The notes below the pieces were generated by a model. The model made no database searches and had not been told where the DNA came from. It was given only the letters and a program-made list of their open reading frames with translations. The position numbers were made by a program, and so were the translations under genes. DNA of 64,000 nt, taken from Closterium sp. NIES-65. Its lineage: Eukaryota > Streptophyta > Zygnematophyceae > Desmidiales > Closteriaceae. The stretch is taken from assembly GCA_948144175.1 (NCBI GenBank), contig CANXME010000034.1, positions 1-64,000 on the forward strand, in the 5' to 3' direction. Positions 1 through 10,433 of the stretch are shown here, one piece after another (the first letter of the stretch is position 1; every line of letters begins with the position of its first letter).

Positions 1-643
1 TTTGACCTCACGAGGGCATGACGCTATACTCGTGTGATCGACAAGTTCTCCAAAATGGGTCACTTCATACCAGCAAAGTGGCCACGGCTACAGCTGAAGC
101 AACTGCTCGTCTCTTCTTCGGACCGCATCATCACCATCCACGGCATCCCCGCTACACTCATCTCAGACTGAGACCCAAAATTCACCAGTAAGTTCTGGAA
201 GGAGCTCATGGGACTGTTGGAGACAAAGCTTGCAATGCCTTCAGCATACCACCCCCAGACTGATGAATAGACAGAGCGAATCAATCAGTGGTTGAACAGT
301 TACTGCGCACAGCTTGCAAAGACGACGTCAGCCACTGGGACACATAGTTACCGACCCTAGAGTTCGCTTACAACAATGCGTCACATGCGACCACAGGGAA
401 AACTCCTTTCTTCCTGTGTTATGGACGGGAACCACTCACACCACAGCAGCCAACCACACCGGCACACGTCCAAGCCGCACATGACTTTGTCATGGTCTGT
501 TCGAGACGCTTCGCGACCCGCGGAACCTTCGCGTAACACCTGGTTACGGGGCCTTGTGTCGAGCCTATATATAGCCTTGTGTTGTACCCACGTGATCATT
601 CAATTCACATTCTCTTTTCTGAGCTCGATCCTAGATCCTCACA
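1..643 (+). mobile_element. Ty3/gypsy family G, copy G1: integrase and LTR remnant
   Basis: The first ~490 bases encode the core of a Ty3/gypsy integrase on the + strand; recognisable pieces are GIPATLIS followed by the D of the second catalytic motif, FTSKFWKEL, and the SAYHPQTD region. The same stretch recurs at about 63490-64000 and, on the other strand, at 800-1430. From about 491 the sequence becomes an LTR that matches the one ending at 43085, sharing the TATATATA box and the terminal GATCCTAGATCCTCACA. The element enters from outside the window; only its 3' part is seen and it is broken in a few places. The LTR is shortened at its start. It abuts copy G2, which runs in the opposite direction, at 644. 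Confidence 0.8.
566..573 (+). promoter_or_regulatory. TATA box in family-G LTR (copy G1)
   Basis: TATATATA lies inside GAGCCTATATATAGCC, about 70 bp before the LTR end at 643. The same box stands at the same place in the second family-G LTR (42997-43004), so it is a conserved part of the LTR and probably its RNA polymerase II promoter. Function is inferred. Confidence 0.6.
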
Positions 644-2226
644 GCTTTTGTCCCTGGAACTGTTTGTTGAGGTCCTTGTAGGGCTTTAGTCGCTGAACAT
701 GGAAAGCGTTGTGAAGCTTTGAAGTTGTAGGTAAGCGCAAGCGGAATGTTACTGGTGTCACCTGTGCCTCAACGTGAAAAGGACCACTGAAGCTAGGCCT
801 GAGGTTGGATGGTAGGTGAGAAAAGTTTAAGTTGCGTTTGTCGAAAAGCACATGTTTTCCAAAAGCTTGGTATGATGCTATCGATCAGCATACTGCTATT
901 GGGAGGTCTCCATCGTGGTGAGGCATCGCCGAGTCTTCTCCCATAGCTGCTGCATGGTGGTGATGAAGTCATGTGCGGCTTGGATGTGTGCCGGTGTGGT
1001 TGGCTGCTGTGGTGTGAGTGGTTCGCGTCCGTAATACAGGAAGAAAGGAGATTTCCCTGTGGCCACATGTGACGCGTTGTTGTAAGCAAACTCAAGTGTC
1101 GCTTACTATGAATCCAAGTGGCTGACGTTGTCTTTGCAAGCGGTGCGCGGTAACTGTTCAAACACCTGATTGAGTCGCTCTGTCTATCCGTCAGTCTAGG
1201 GATGGTAGGCTTAAGACATGGCAAGCTTTGTCCCCAACAAATCCATGAGTTCCCTCCAAGCCTTACTAGTGAACTTAGGGTCTCTGTCTGAGATGAGTGT
1301 AGCGGGGATGCCGTGAATGGTGATGATGAGGTCGAAAAAGAGGCACGCAGGTGCTTCAGGTGTAGCCGTTGCGTTGGTCAGAATGAAGTGTCCCATCTTA
1401 GAGAACTTGTCGATCACCACCAGTATACCGTCATGCCCTCGTGAGGTCGAAGATAGCCTAGTGATGAAGTCTAGGTTGAGAACTTGCCGTGGCTGCCCCG
1501 GTAGGGAAAGAGGCTGAAGTAACCCTGCATTTCTTTACTTGCTACTCTTCATCCGCTAGCACGTGTCGTATGAGGTGACGAACTGCTGTACGTCTGCTGC
1601 CATCCCGGGGCCAGTAGTAATACTTTGCTATCCCTGCTAACGTCTTGTTGCTCCCAAAATGCCCCGCCTACTGTTTGTCGTGAAACTCCTCCAGCAGAAT
1701 CTGTCGGAGCGGGGCATAGCTTGGGACCCAGATCTTTCGTGAACTCTACCTTACAGCATAAGTTTCTCTGCTGTAGCGATCTCTGCATTTACGTAGTATC
1801 CATGTTGGAATGGGCCCTTGAGCAGAGGGTTCATCCCGTTGAGCTGGATGCCTGCTACATCTCCGGGCGGCTCAACGCGTCTGCTTTGTTGTGTAGCCCG
1901 GGCTTGTAGATGATGTCGTAGTGGAAGTGAGATTCTGAGAAGTCCACCCACCGCACCTGTCGTTGTGAGAGCGTCGGCTGCAACATAAGGTATTCGAGAC
2001 GGTAGTGATCAGTGTAGACTGTAGTATTGGCTTCTTCTAGGTAACACCTCCACGCCTTGAAGGCTGTCACTAATGCTAAGGCTTCCATGTCATGGATTGG
2101 GTAATTCAGTTTTGCTCCGTGTAGCTTCTTACTGAGGTATGCGATGGGCTGCAAACCGCGTCCATGATCCTGCGTAAGTACAATCTCCAACCGTCTGGTC
2201 GCTAGTGTCTCCTTCCACCACGTAGT
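644..2226 (-). mobile_element. Ty3/gypsy family G, copy G2, pol 3' part
   Basis: Read on the minus strand this is RNase H followed by integrase. RNase H (about 1855-2226) shows QDHGRGLQPIAYLSKKLHG, YTDHYRLEYL and the end YKPGLHNKADALSRP. The integrase zinc region lies around 1540-1850 and the core at 1211-1430 (MGHFI, GIPATLISDRDPKFTSK). The integrase C-terminal part is at 640-850 (SGPFHV, KLHNAFHVQRLKPYK). The copy is broken in several places. The RNase H is cut at 2226 by the LTR of copia-A copy A1. A gag piece of what is probably the same element reappears beyond A1 at 16882-17500, with protease and RT missing between. Confidence 0.8.
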
Positions 2227-2345
2227 TGTGAAAATAAGAACAAGGAATGAATGAACTAGCAGCACGATGGGTACAAGTAGGAAACCCTAATTCTACTGTA
2301 ACCCATAAGGAGTGCCCCACTACAGCTTACAATATGGTTCTGACA
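2227..2345 (-). repeat. 3' LTR of copia-A copy A1
   Basis: About 119 bp, ending TTCTGACA on the + strand, directly before the polypurine tract complement. It carries GAATGAATGAACTAGCA and GGGTACAAGTAGG, the sequence type of the A2 and A3 LTRs. It is unlike the LTR at the other end of the same copy (16753-16881). Confidence 0.75.
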
Positions 2346-3178
2346 CACCCCCATAGGCAAAGTGGGGGACAAGCAAGAGAACAATGCAGTTCAAGCTCAG
2401 GGTGGATCACAACGTCACCACATATTCTGAGCACAAGTTCAAGGCCACAAGGCCAGTTCACATGCAAGATTATAAATCAAGGTGAACAAGCAAGACAGTG
2501 ATCTCAACCTAACAAGGGTAGCATGCAAGTGCAGGTATATATAGATCACAGTACAAGCAAAGTCAAGAGGTAAGCAAGTGAGGCCCGGTAGGCACAAGAC
2601 CTAGCATAGTACAGAAATGCTGATGATCACAAGGCTGAAGTGCATTGGTAAAGATATCAGCAGTGTTGGCCCGAGAGGCCACATAAGCAAGACGAAGCTG
2701 ACACGCTGCTGCAACTCTCGAGAAAGAAAGTAGCGTAGAGCAATGTGCTTCGTTCTGTGCTCCTGACACAAGGCCAGCATGGCCTTGTTGTGGACATGCA
2801 GAACTGGAGGAGAACGAGGCGCCTCTCCCAAGTCGGTCAGGAGGTGGTGAGCCAGCGTAACTCCTGTGCAGCCATGGCCCCAGCGTAGATCTCAGCCTCA
2901 CAGCTGGAGCTGAGAACAGAGGACGAGCGGGTAGACCGCCACGAAACAGAGCCGGAACCAAGGCTGAATGTGTAACCCTGTGACGAACGCTGCGTAGCCA
3001 AGTCGTCAACCCAAGAAGCGGTCTGCGTGACTAGAGAGGACAACTCGAGCGCGTCCTCCAAGCACGAGCCCCATGCTCGACGTACTGCACAGGTAGCGCA
3101 ACACCCTCTTAGCTGCAGCCATGTGCTCTGGCCGGTGTCTCCCAGGAGCTACATAGCAAGCCAAGATTCTAAGAGGGT

Positions 3179-3183
3179 ATGCC
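3179..3183. repeat. Target-site duplication ATGCC, left (A2)
   Basis: ATGCC directly before the A2 LTR start is repeated directly after the other A2 LTR at 10434-10438. It marks A2 as a secondary insertion into A1. Confidence 0.85.
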
Positions 3184-3308
3184 TGTTAAGAATGAGGAAT
3201 GAATGAACTAGCAAGGAGGTGGGTACAAGTAGGAAAACCTAGAAATGTTGTACCCCATATAGTCTACCCCACTACAGCCTACACAGACCATAGCATATAA
3301 GTTTGACA
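3184..3308 (-). repeat. 3' LTR of copia-A copy A2
   Basis: 125 bp ending AAGTTTGACA, next to the polypurine complement CACCCCAATAGG. The very short LTR length of roughly 120-128 bp is shared by all family-A copies here. Confidence 0.85.
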
Positions 3309-3505
3309 CACCCCAATAGGAAAAGTGGGGGAGAACAAGTGGTCACAAGACCAGTCAAGCAAAGCAAAGCAAGCTCAAGGTGGATCATAACCTCACCACA
3401 CAATCCGAGCACAAGAGCAAGGCCAAAAGGCCAGTTCACATGCAAGAATATATATCAAGGTAAATAGGCAAGTGCAGGTATAGAAAGATCACAGTACAAG
3501 CAAGG

Positions 3506-5030
3506 TCAAGAAGTAAGCAAGTGAGGCCAAGTAGGCACAAGACCTAGCATCATACAGATTTGCTGATGATCACCAGGCGGAAGTGCCTTGGTAAAGATAT
3601 CAGCAGTGTTGGCCTCAGAGGCCATGTAAGCAAGGCGCAGCTGACCACGCTGCTGCAGCTCACGAGCAAGGAAGTAACAAAGAGCAATAGGCTTCGTTCT
3701 GTGTTCCAGTCTGTGCTCCCGACACAAGGCCAGCATGGCCTTGTTGTCTATGTACAGAACTGGAGGAGAACGAGGCGGCTCTCCTAGGTCAGTCAGCAGG
3801 TAGGTGAGCCAGCGTAGCTCCTGTGCAGCCATGGCCCCCGCGTAGATCTCAGCCTCACAGCTGGAGCCGAGAACAGAAGACGAGCGGGTAGATCGCCACG
3901 AAACAGAGGCGGAGCCAAGGCTGAAGGTGTAACCCTGTGACGACCGCTGCGTAGCCTGGTCGTCAGCCCAAGAAGCGTCTGCGTAACCTGTGAGGACCAC
4001 TCGACGTCGCCCTCCAAGCACTAGCCCCATGCCCGACGTACTGCACAAGTAGCGCAACACCCTCTTCGCTGCAGCCATGTGCTCTGGTCGGTGTCTCCCA
4101 GGAGCAACATAGCGTGCCAAGATGCTAAGAGGGTATGCAAGGTCAGGTCGTGTGCAGGTCATCAGGTACATGAGGCAGCCAACAAGCTCTGGGTACGGGC
4201 CACTCGGCTCTACGGACTCATGCGAAGGCAGAGCTGAGAGCGAGTGGCGAGTAGACAGAGGAGTGGCCTGAGGCGAGGAGTACGTGAAGTCGAAGCGCTG
4301 AAGGACCTGCTGCACCATGTGTGACAGAGTCAGGGTAATGGTGCGCTGTGCTCTGTCCCGGGTGATCTGCAAGCCAAGGTAGCTGCGTAGTTCACCTAGG
4401 TCTTTGCACGTGTGTCTCTTCTGCAGCTCGGACTTCATGTGGGCAAGTCCAGCAGTGTCAGCAGTGGCAAAGACCAAGTCCTCGACGTACATGAGGATGT
4501 AGAACGGCGGCAGAGAAATGTCGGTGCGCAAAAACAGCGACGGGTCGGCAGTAGAAGGAGCAAACCCAAGAGCCGCAAGCGTAGTCCTCAGTGTGTCGTG
4601 CCACTCACGGGGCGCCTGGCGGAGACCGTAGACTGGCCGCCGGAGGCTCCACTGGGTACAAGGGGGAAACGACCCAATGAAGCCAGGTGGGCGGCGCAGC
4701 CAGATCTCCTCGTGCAGGCTGCTTTGCAGGAAAGCTGTGCTGAAGTCAAGAGAGTGAAGCTGGTAGTCACGCTGAGCGGCTATGTGCAGCAGCACACGAA
4801 GAGTGGTCATCTTCGGGGTGGGAGAGAAGGTCTGAAAGTAGTCAACTCCTTGCCGCTAACTGAAGCCTCGAGCCACGTAACGCGCCTTGAAGACAGGTGG
4901 AGAACCCGGGGGCCGCTTTACCGTGAAAATCCACATGCCACTGACGATGTTCGCCCCAGGTGGGGGAACCTAGTCGACGTAGGTGCCTGTGGACTTCCAA
5001 GAAGCCATCTCTGCGTCCATGGCTGACTGC
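3506..5030 (-). pseudogene. Copia-A A2 reverse transcriptase and RNase H
   Basis: A long open stretch (3506-4810, 434 residues) covers most of the copia reverse transcriptase and RNase H; the RT N-terminus extends upstream to about 5030. RT words are LHSLDFSTAFLQ, SLRRPVYGLRQAPREWHDTL, the catalytic YVxD region near FATADTA, DLGELRSYLGLQITRD and PELVGCLMYLMTCTRPDL. RNase H words are YADASWADDQATQRSSQGYT, CEAEIYAGAMAAQELRW, the LYIDNKAMLAL acidic motif and ASEANTADIFTKALPPGDHQ. The family makes cDNA from element RNA in cytoplasmic particles. It is the best-preserved pol part of this copy. Confidence 0.88.
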
Positions 5031-5309
5031 CACTTTGAGGAGTAGGGACCCTCGATCGCCTCAGCGTACGATCGAGGAGTCGGGATGTCTGGTGCATCCG
5101 GGTCTCCCCTAGGGGCAATCAGCGTGGACATGAGATGAGGCAAAGCAGCAGCAAAACACTGGAACTCCTCCTGCCTGTCTTCAAGGACGTCCGTGCTAAG
5201 AGCACACTCACCCCCGACGGACGGAGGACAGACGGACTCAGACTCAGCAACAAGACTAACAGAGTAATCGAGACGACAGCGAGCAGCAAAGTCGACAAGC
5301 TCAGCAACT

Positions 5310-6400
5310 AGGGCAGACGCAGCAGTGGACTCAAAAGTAGGGTCAGTGACAACAGTAACCAGGAGACGCGTGGCGGTAGGACTGGCAGCACGAAGAGAGT
5401 CAGACTCCGGGTCAGCAAGAACAGGAAGAGAGGACTCTGGAGGAGACGGCAACGGGACACGCAGAGGAGCAGTGGAAGGACGCAATGCCATCTGGTTTGT
5501 GCCCGAGAACCGCAGGAGGACGCGGACACTAGTGTGAGCAGCACAAACAGGCGACGCAGGACGAGACGCAGGCTCACGACGCTCAGCAAGACCTCCTGTA
5601 GGACCAGAGAAGGAGCAGGTAGGGGGTAGGCGTGCTGTAAGTGTGACCGCGACTGAACAGGCTGTGGACACTCTAAGGGAGGAGCACGACCAATAGAGGG
5701 CGGGAGACCAAGAACCTGCTCAAGGAGCGGAACAAAGTACGGCCAGAGCCACGCAGCGCCTTCAGAACTAGCAGGGACAGCACGAGTACCCTCAGCGGCA
5801 GCACCAGCGCCAGCAGCACCTCCAGCTCCAACAGCACCCTCAGACGCACCAGCGCCAGCAGAACCACCAGCGCCAACACCCTCAGCAGCTCCAGCAGCAC
5901 CAACGACAACAGGACCGGCAGCTCCAGTACCGCCGAATCTCCAGCAATACCTCCAGCAGGACCAACTCCAGCAGCCCCAGCAGCACCCCCCAGTCTCAGC
6001 ACCTCCAGTACCTCCAGTACGAACACCATCGGGACCAGCAGCAACAGTAGTACCTCCAGCTGCAGCAGCACGGCTCCAGCGCCGGGCAAACCACTCGCGC
6101 AGCTCCTGCGGAGAAAGTAGCTTCCGCCTTGACGAAGCACCTCGAGAGGCCACACGAGCAGACCCAGCACCCCCAGGCTCCGCACCCCCAGGCTCAGCAC
6201 CCCCAGGCTCAGCACCCCCAGACTCAGCACCCCCAGGCTCAGCACCCCCAGACTCAGCACCCCCAGGCTCAGCACCCCCAGACTCAGCACCCCCAGGCTC
6301 CGCACACCTAGGCTCAGCACCTCTAGACCCGGCTCCCGCAGGCTCAGCACCTCTTGCAGCACCAGAGTCAACAGCTACCTTGGCAGGCTCGACTTCATCT
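5310..6400 (-). pseudogene. Copia-A A2 integrase-RT linker, low complexity
   Basis: Between the integrase and RT lies a long low-complexity spacer made of Gly-Ala-Glu-Pro/Ser repeats (GGAEPGGAESGGAEP), then a Gly/Ala-rich tract, then a proline-rich stretch with RPYF or similar before RT. It replaces the usual copia linker and is much longer than in Tnt1-type elements. Similar linkers of differing length are in A1, A3, A5 and A6. Frames are shifted relative to one another, so this copy is broken here. A function as a flexible tether is a guess. Confidence 0.7.
6160..6335 (-). repeat. 15-bp coding minisatellite (GGAEP repeat)
   Basis: About eleven head-to-tail copies of a 15-bp unit (CCCAGGCTCAGCACC on the + strand, GGTGCTGAGCCTGGG on the coding strand), encoding Gly-Gly-Ala-Glu-Pro/Ser. 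The unit length is a multiple of three, so copy-number changes keep the frame. Equivalent arrays are at 12560-12760, 21950-22130, 51780-51950 and 57660-57880. Confidence 0.85.
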
Positions 6401-7640
6401 ACCTGGGACACACCTGACGGGGCAGGACCCTGAGTGGGGAGGGGGTGTACCGGGGGAGGACCTGGCGCAAGGAAGAGCGGCGGCGGGGGGAGGGGCGCAG
6501 TGCGGTAGGGGAAGAGATGGTAGTAAGGCACCGACTCGTCAAACGTGACGTCCTGAGAGGACAGAACACGACGCGAGGTGGGGTGGTAAAACTGCCAACC
6601 AGGCGCGTCAGGGGGGAAGCCAAGGAAGACGCAGGGAACAGCACGGGGGGATAGCTTGTCCACAGACAAGTCGTGGACAAACGCCCGAGATCCCCAGACC
6701 CGAAACGCAGATGCATCGCCAACCTTCCCCGTCCACCGCAAGGTGGGGGAGGTCTCTGGCAAGGAGACCCGGGGCTGAAGGTTGAGCTGATGCGCTGCGT
6801 ACTGAACCGCAAACGGCCACAAAAAATGGGGAGCAGCCGCATGGATCATGGACGTACGAGCGACGTCCATGACTATGCCAATGCGGCTCTCAGCAATCCC
6901 ATTTTGCTGTGGAGAGGCCGGAAGCGTGAAGGTCTGGCGGATGCCCTGTGCACGACAGAAGGCTCCCAGACGGGCAGAGGAATACTCCCCGCCTCTGTCA
7001 GAGTGCAAACGCAGAACAGGAAAGTCCGAGCCGAAACTCTCTCTGAGCTGGAGACGAGCTGCGCGGATCCAGCCGATCAACACCTCAGCAACGTCACCCT
7101 TGCTGCGCAAGGGGAACACCGTGGTGTGACGCGAGTAGTCGTCAACATCCAATAGGAAGTAACGCTCGTGACCCTAGCGACGGACGCGGGCGGGGCCCCA
7201 CACGTCCATGTGAAGAGTCTGCAGCGGAGCCTCTGTCGGAGGAAACTCGGAGGAGTGAGGGGCGGCGCGCTGTCGCCCCTCGACGCAGGGGACGCAGGTA
7301 GGGGCAGGCCCCGGAGGTAGGGGAGGGAGGGACCGGGGGAGACCAGAGACAAGGACACGGGAGGCCATGCCTTAGAGACGAGGCAAAGAGGGGTGACCAA
7401 GGCGGTGGTGCCAGAGGAGAGTCTGGTGGGACAGGAGACGACACGAGCAGGGCGCAGACTCAGGACCAGACCTGGACGCTGCAGCAAACACCTGACTCGA
7501 CGCAGCTACCTGACCAGACTCAGCAACCGGAGGAGACTCAGTGGTCAGTGTGTACAGGCTCGACCTCGGCTGACGGGTAAACGTGGCCAAGTGTCGGCCC
7601 GTCCGAGCACACGTGCAATGGGTCACCCGCTGACTCACAA
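6400..7640 (-). pseudogene. Copia-A A2 integrase
   Basis: The integrase N-terminal zinc region is seen as SHQTLLWHHRLGHPSLPRL (about 7370-7440) with CVPCVEGRQRAAP after it. The core has DVWGPARV, VDDYSRHTTVFPLRSKGD, LRLHSDRGGEYSS (second Asp) and SPQQNGIAE (Glu of the DDE triad), then VFLGFPPDAPGWQFYHPTSR and the VLSSQDVTFDESVPYY region at the C-terminal end. The role in the family is insertion of cDNA into the chromosome. The copy is broken at several points. Confidence 0.85.
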
Positions 7641-8060
7641 GAGTGAACTGGTCAACCCCCCTATCCTATAGATCAGCTCCACTCACCAATTTTGTAGAGA
7701 ACTAGGGGAGGTAGAGACCTGACAAGGTGCCAGAGGGGGCTGCCGGGCACGGTAAGACAGTGCAGAAGCTAGCAAGGACAGGACCCCCAAAGGGGTCCGC
7801 TAGGGAGACAGCAACCGGCCGACTAAGCGGCGTAAGCGTGGTGCGGTCTCGAAAGAAGGAGCGGGAAGCACCCGAGTCAAGGGTGAAGGTGTGTAAGGCC
7901 TGAGCCGACATGGTACCTGAGAGAGCAGACTCACAAGCACCTGGGGCTGCAGACGCACTAGCACCTAGAGCAGCAGCCTCAATGCCCGGGTCAGGCGGAA
8001 CACACAGGTAGTAGTCACCCTCATCACTAGTAGACATGGCAGCAAGAATTGCATCATAAT
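7640..8060 (-). pseudogene. Copia-A A2 protease
   Basis: The aspartic protease active site FTLDSGASRSFFRD is present, followed by PLSRPVAVSLADP and the C-terminal LSGLYLP. Upstream is the family-typical YLCVPPDPGIEAAALGA stretch with Ala/Gly-rich repeats. In copia elements this enzyme cuts the Gag-Pol polyprotein. Confidence 0.8.
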
Positions 8061-8154
8061 CAAGATCAAAGATAGAAACCCCCGCCCTAGACAGCTCTCT
8101 CCAGCGAGGGTTCTCAGTGGCGTCAGGAAACTGGTGACGCCAAGCGTCCGTCAG

Positions 8155-9360
8155 GCGGCCGAATCAGCGCTGGGTGGAGTGCGGGCCCCCGCACTGCTCA
8201 CCACTGCGGTCGCCGGTACGGAGGACGTAGGTGCAGGGACCAGTACCCCCACCTCGCTGACGCCCAGCGTACCTCTCACGAAGCTGCAAGGGGAACGGGG
8301 TCTCACGACTGCAATGCTGCTGCTGGCACGGACCACCACCGGAGCCACTCCTTTGTGCAGAGCCGTGACCAGCTCCACCGCTGCCTCCGCCGTTTCCGCC
8401 ACCTCCGCCGCCTCCGCCACCTCCGCCGCCTCCGCTCCCTCCGCCACCGCTGCCGCCTCCTCCGCCTCCACTACTGCCACCGACACCTCCTCCCCCGCCA
8501 CCACTCCCACCACCACCCCCACCCCCACCACTGCCTCCACCACCACCCACACCGCCCCCGCCAGCCCCTCCAGCGCCCTTGCCCCCCTTGCCCTTGCCGG
8601 TGCGGCGTCTCTTGCTAGGGGCAGACGCAGCGCCGACCAACTCGAAACCAACGAGGTTGGCCGCAGTAGCAGAAGCAACAGAGGGCAAGAGGGGGGAGGG
8701 GGAACACCTCTCAAAGACAGGGGTGCGAGGGTCACCACGAGAGGCTCCTACAGCGACTATGCTCTTCTCTACTGTTAGAGGAGGTCAACGGTGAGTGTGG
8801 TGGGGCAAACAGAGAGGAAGTGGTCCCTCACTAAGCGAAGGGAGTCAGGGAGCCGGATGACTATGTAGTAGAGGGTGATGTATATGGGGGGGGGGGGGGT
8901 TCTTGGCACAAAACTCAGCAGGAAGCGCAGCGCGGTAGCGAGTGTCACTAGTGCGGAGGTGCGTAATGAGGTCTGCGACTGTGGGAAAGGCAGCAAGGTC
9001 AGGGAACAGGTACGGCAGCAGAAGGCGGCTAAGCGCAGCAATGGCAAGGGAGGAGTAGCGTGCAACTACAGCATCGTACAAGGTCTAAGCACTCTTGTAC
9101 TGGCTAAGGTGCGCACGCTCAGAGGTCGGTAAGTGGCTACGCACAGCAAGACGGGCAGCACCATCGCGTTTGGCCCACTGTGAGCGAACAGTGCTGTAAG
9201 CGGTAGCAGGCGGGGCAAGAGAGGCACTAGAGGTGAGATCGAACAGGGAGAGTCCGCCCGCCCTATCGCACTGTAGGAACAGCTGGAGGTCATCGACCGA
9301 GACCTCAAAGTCAACAGCACGACCCTCAGCATCAAAGGTAAGGACACTGGGGGTAGCCAT
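8155..9360 (-). pseudogene. Copia-A A2 gag
   Basis: Starts at the ATG at 9360 with MATPSVLTFDAEGRAVDFEV, followed by LQLFLQ and FDLTSSASLAPP. It continues through HFSQYKSAKTLYDAVVARYS, TSDTRYRAALPAEFCAKN and the SVCPTTLTVDLL region, then a polyglycine tract (about 8430-8590). The C-terminal zinc motif CTYVLRTGD...EQCGGPHSTQR lies near 8160-8240. The same start and order are in A1, A3 and A6, which fixes the start. The N-terminal part is a UBN2/retrotran-type capsid domain in general appearance. The frame is broken more than once. Confidence 0.85.
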
Positions 9361-9419
9361 GACTGCAGTGGCCTAGCAGGGAGTGATCTCGCTTGTCCGA
9401 GTAAGTAGGGCGGGGGCGC

Positions 9420-10240
9420 GCCGGTAGGAACAGTAGCGGCTCGACTGCAGGGCGGCTCGGCGGCTCGACTGCTGGGCGGCTCGGCGGCTCGGCGGCTCGG
9501 CTGCTGGGCGGCTCGGCTGCTAGGCGGCTCGGCGGCTCGGCTGTTGGGCGACTCGGCGGCTCGAATGCTGGGCGGCTCGGCGGCTCGGCTGCTGGGCGGC
9601 TCGGTGGCTCGGCTTCTGGGTGGTTTGGCTGCTCAGCTGCTGGGCTGCTCAACGGTGAAGGGGCCGGTAGAGGCGGCGACGGAGCCGGTAGAGGCAGCAA
9701 TGGGGCCGTTAGGGGCGGCGATGGGGCCGCTAAGGGCGGCGAGGTGGCCGCGAAGGGCGGCGACGGGGCCTCCAGAGGCGGCAATGGGGCTGCTAGGGGC
9801 GGCGACGGGGCCGCAGAGGGGCCACAAGGGGCCTAGAGGGGCGGCGACGAGGCCGCGAAGGGGCCGTAAGGGGCCTAGAGGGGGCGGCGACGGGGCCGCA
9901 AGTGGCGGCGACGGGGCCGCAAAGGGGCCGCAAGGGGCCTAGTGAGGCGGCAACGGGGCCACTAGGGGCGGCAACTGGGCCATGAAGGGGCCGCGAGGGG
10001 CCTATAGGGGCGGCGACGGGGCCTAGAGCGGCGGCGACGGGGCCGTGAAGGGGCCGCAAGGGGCCTAGAGCGGCGGCGACGGGGCCTAAAGCGGCAACGA
10101 CGGGGCCGTGAAGGGGCCGCGAGTGGCCTAGAGGGGCGGCGACGGGGTCGCTAAGGACGGCGACGGGGCCGCTAAGGGTGGCGCGAGGGGCCTCTAGGAG
10201 GGCGCGACGTGAGGGCGGCCTACGGGGCACGCCTCGGGCA
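9420..10240 (-). repeat. GC-rich leader array of A2
   Basis: The stretch between gag and the primer-binding site has no gene. It holds two kinds of degenerate tandem repeat: a CGGCTCGGCGG type near gag (about 9440-9650) and a GGGGCGGCGACGGGGCCGC type beyond it (about 9660-10200). The first kind recurs in the leaders of A1, A3 and A6. The second has near relatives in A1 and A3, while A6 has a variant. Position implies the 5' untranslated leader of the genomic RNA; a packaging or structural role is a guess. Confidence 0.8.
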
Positions 10241-10297
10241 AGAAAAAAATATCGAGTTAGGTGGTGGGCCCTGAGAAGCGTTCCCACAAGGGAACTT

Positions 10298-10308
10298 GCT
10301 CTATACCA
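10298..10308 (-). other. Primer-binding site of copia-A A2
   Basis: GCTCTATACCA on the + strand, i.e. TGGTATAGAGC on the coding strand, two bases inside the LTR. It is conserved in A1 (16742-16752) and A3 (18010). It resembles the initiator-Met site TGGTATCAGAGC with the C missing; the exact primer tRNA is uncertain. Confidence 0.6.
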
Positions 10309-10310
10309 TG

Positions 10311-10433
10311 TGAAGAATGAGGAATGAATGAACTAGCAAGCAGGTGGGTACAAGTAGGAAAATCTAGAAATGTTGTACCCCATATAGTCTACCCCACTAC
10401 AGCCTACACAGACTATAACATATAAGTTTGACA
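10311..10433 (-). repeat. 5' LTR of copia-A copy A2
   Basis: 123 bp, TGAAGAATGAGG...AAGTTTGACA on the + strand. It matches 3184-3308 with only a few differences and is followed at once by the ATGCC target duplication. Confidence 0.88.

Larger units (their letters stand above)
2227..3183 (-). mobile_element. Copia-A copy A1, 3' part (3' LTR and RNase H)
   Basis: This is the 3' end of a minus-strand Ty1/copia element. It begins with the 3' LTR (2227-2345) and the polypurine tract complement (ACCCCCATAGGCAAAGTGGG, from 2346), followed by a short untranslated stretch and the RNase H end. Conserved RNase H words are VSWRST, SCEAEIYAGAMAAQELRW and ANTADIFT. At 3183 the copy is interrupted by copia-A copy A2 and resumes at 10434. 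It is degraded relative to the other copies. Confidence 0.85.
3184..10433 (-). mobile_element. Copia-A copy A2, complete-ended, nested in A1
   Basis: A 7250-bp Ty1/copia element on the minus strand with both LTRs (3184-3308 and 10311-10433), a polypurine tract (complement from 3309), a primer-binding site (complement of TGGTATAGAGC at 10298-10308) and a 5-bp target duplication ATGCC. Order in reading direction: LTR, GC-rich leader array, gag with glycine-rich tract and zinc motif, protease, integrase, low-complexity linker, RT, RNase H, LTR. The two LTRs differ at about four positions plus a 2-base indel over 123 bp by eye, so it is fairly young. Internally it is broken in several places. It is inserted in another copy of its own family. 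Confidence 0.9.

Noticed and set aside
5673-6371. Open frames rich in LGVLSLGVLSL and QHPQAQHPQ repeats over the GGAEP minisatellite (also near 22000, 51500, 57500)
   Set aside because: They are other-frame readings of the 15-bp repeat, which contains no stop codon in several frames. The frame with flanking conserved islands is GGAEP.
9332-9784. Proline-rich open frames in the copia-A leaders on the sense strand (also 16036-16491, 18168-18476, 61578-62345)
   Set aside because: They come from stop-free GC-rich repeats; those I examined (A2 and A3) start at TTG and not ATG, and none shows a conserved non-repeat segment.
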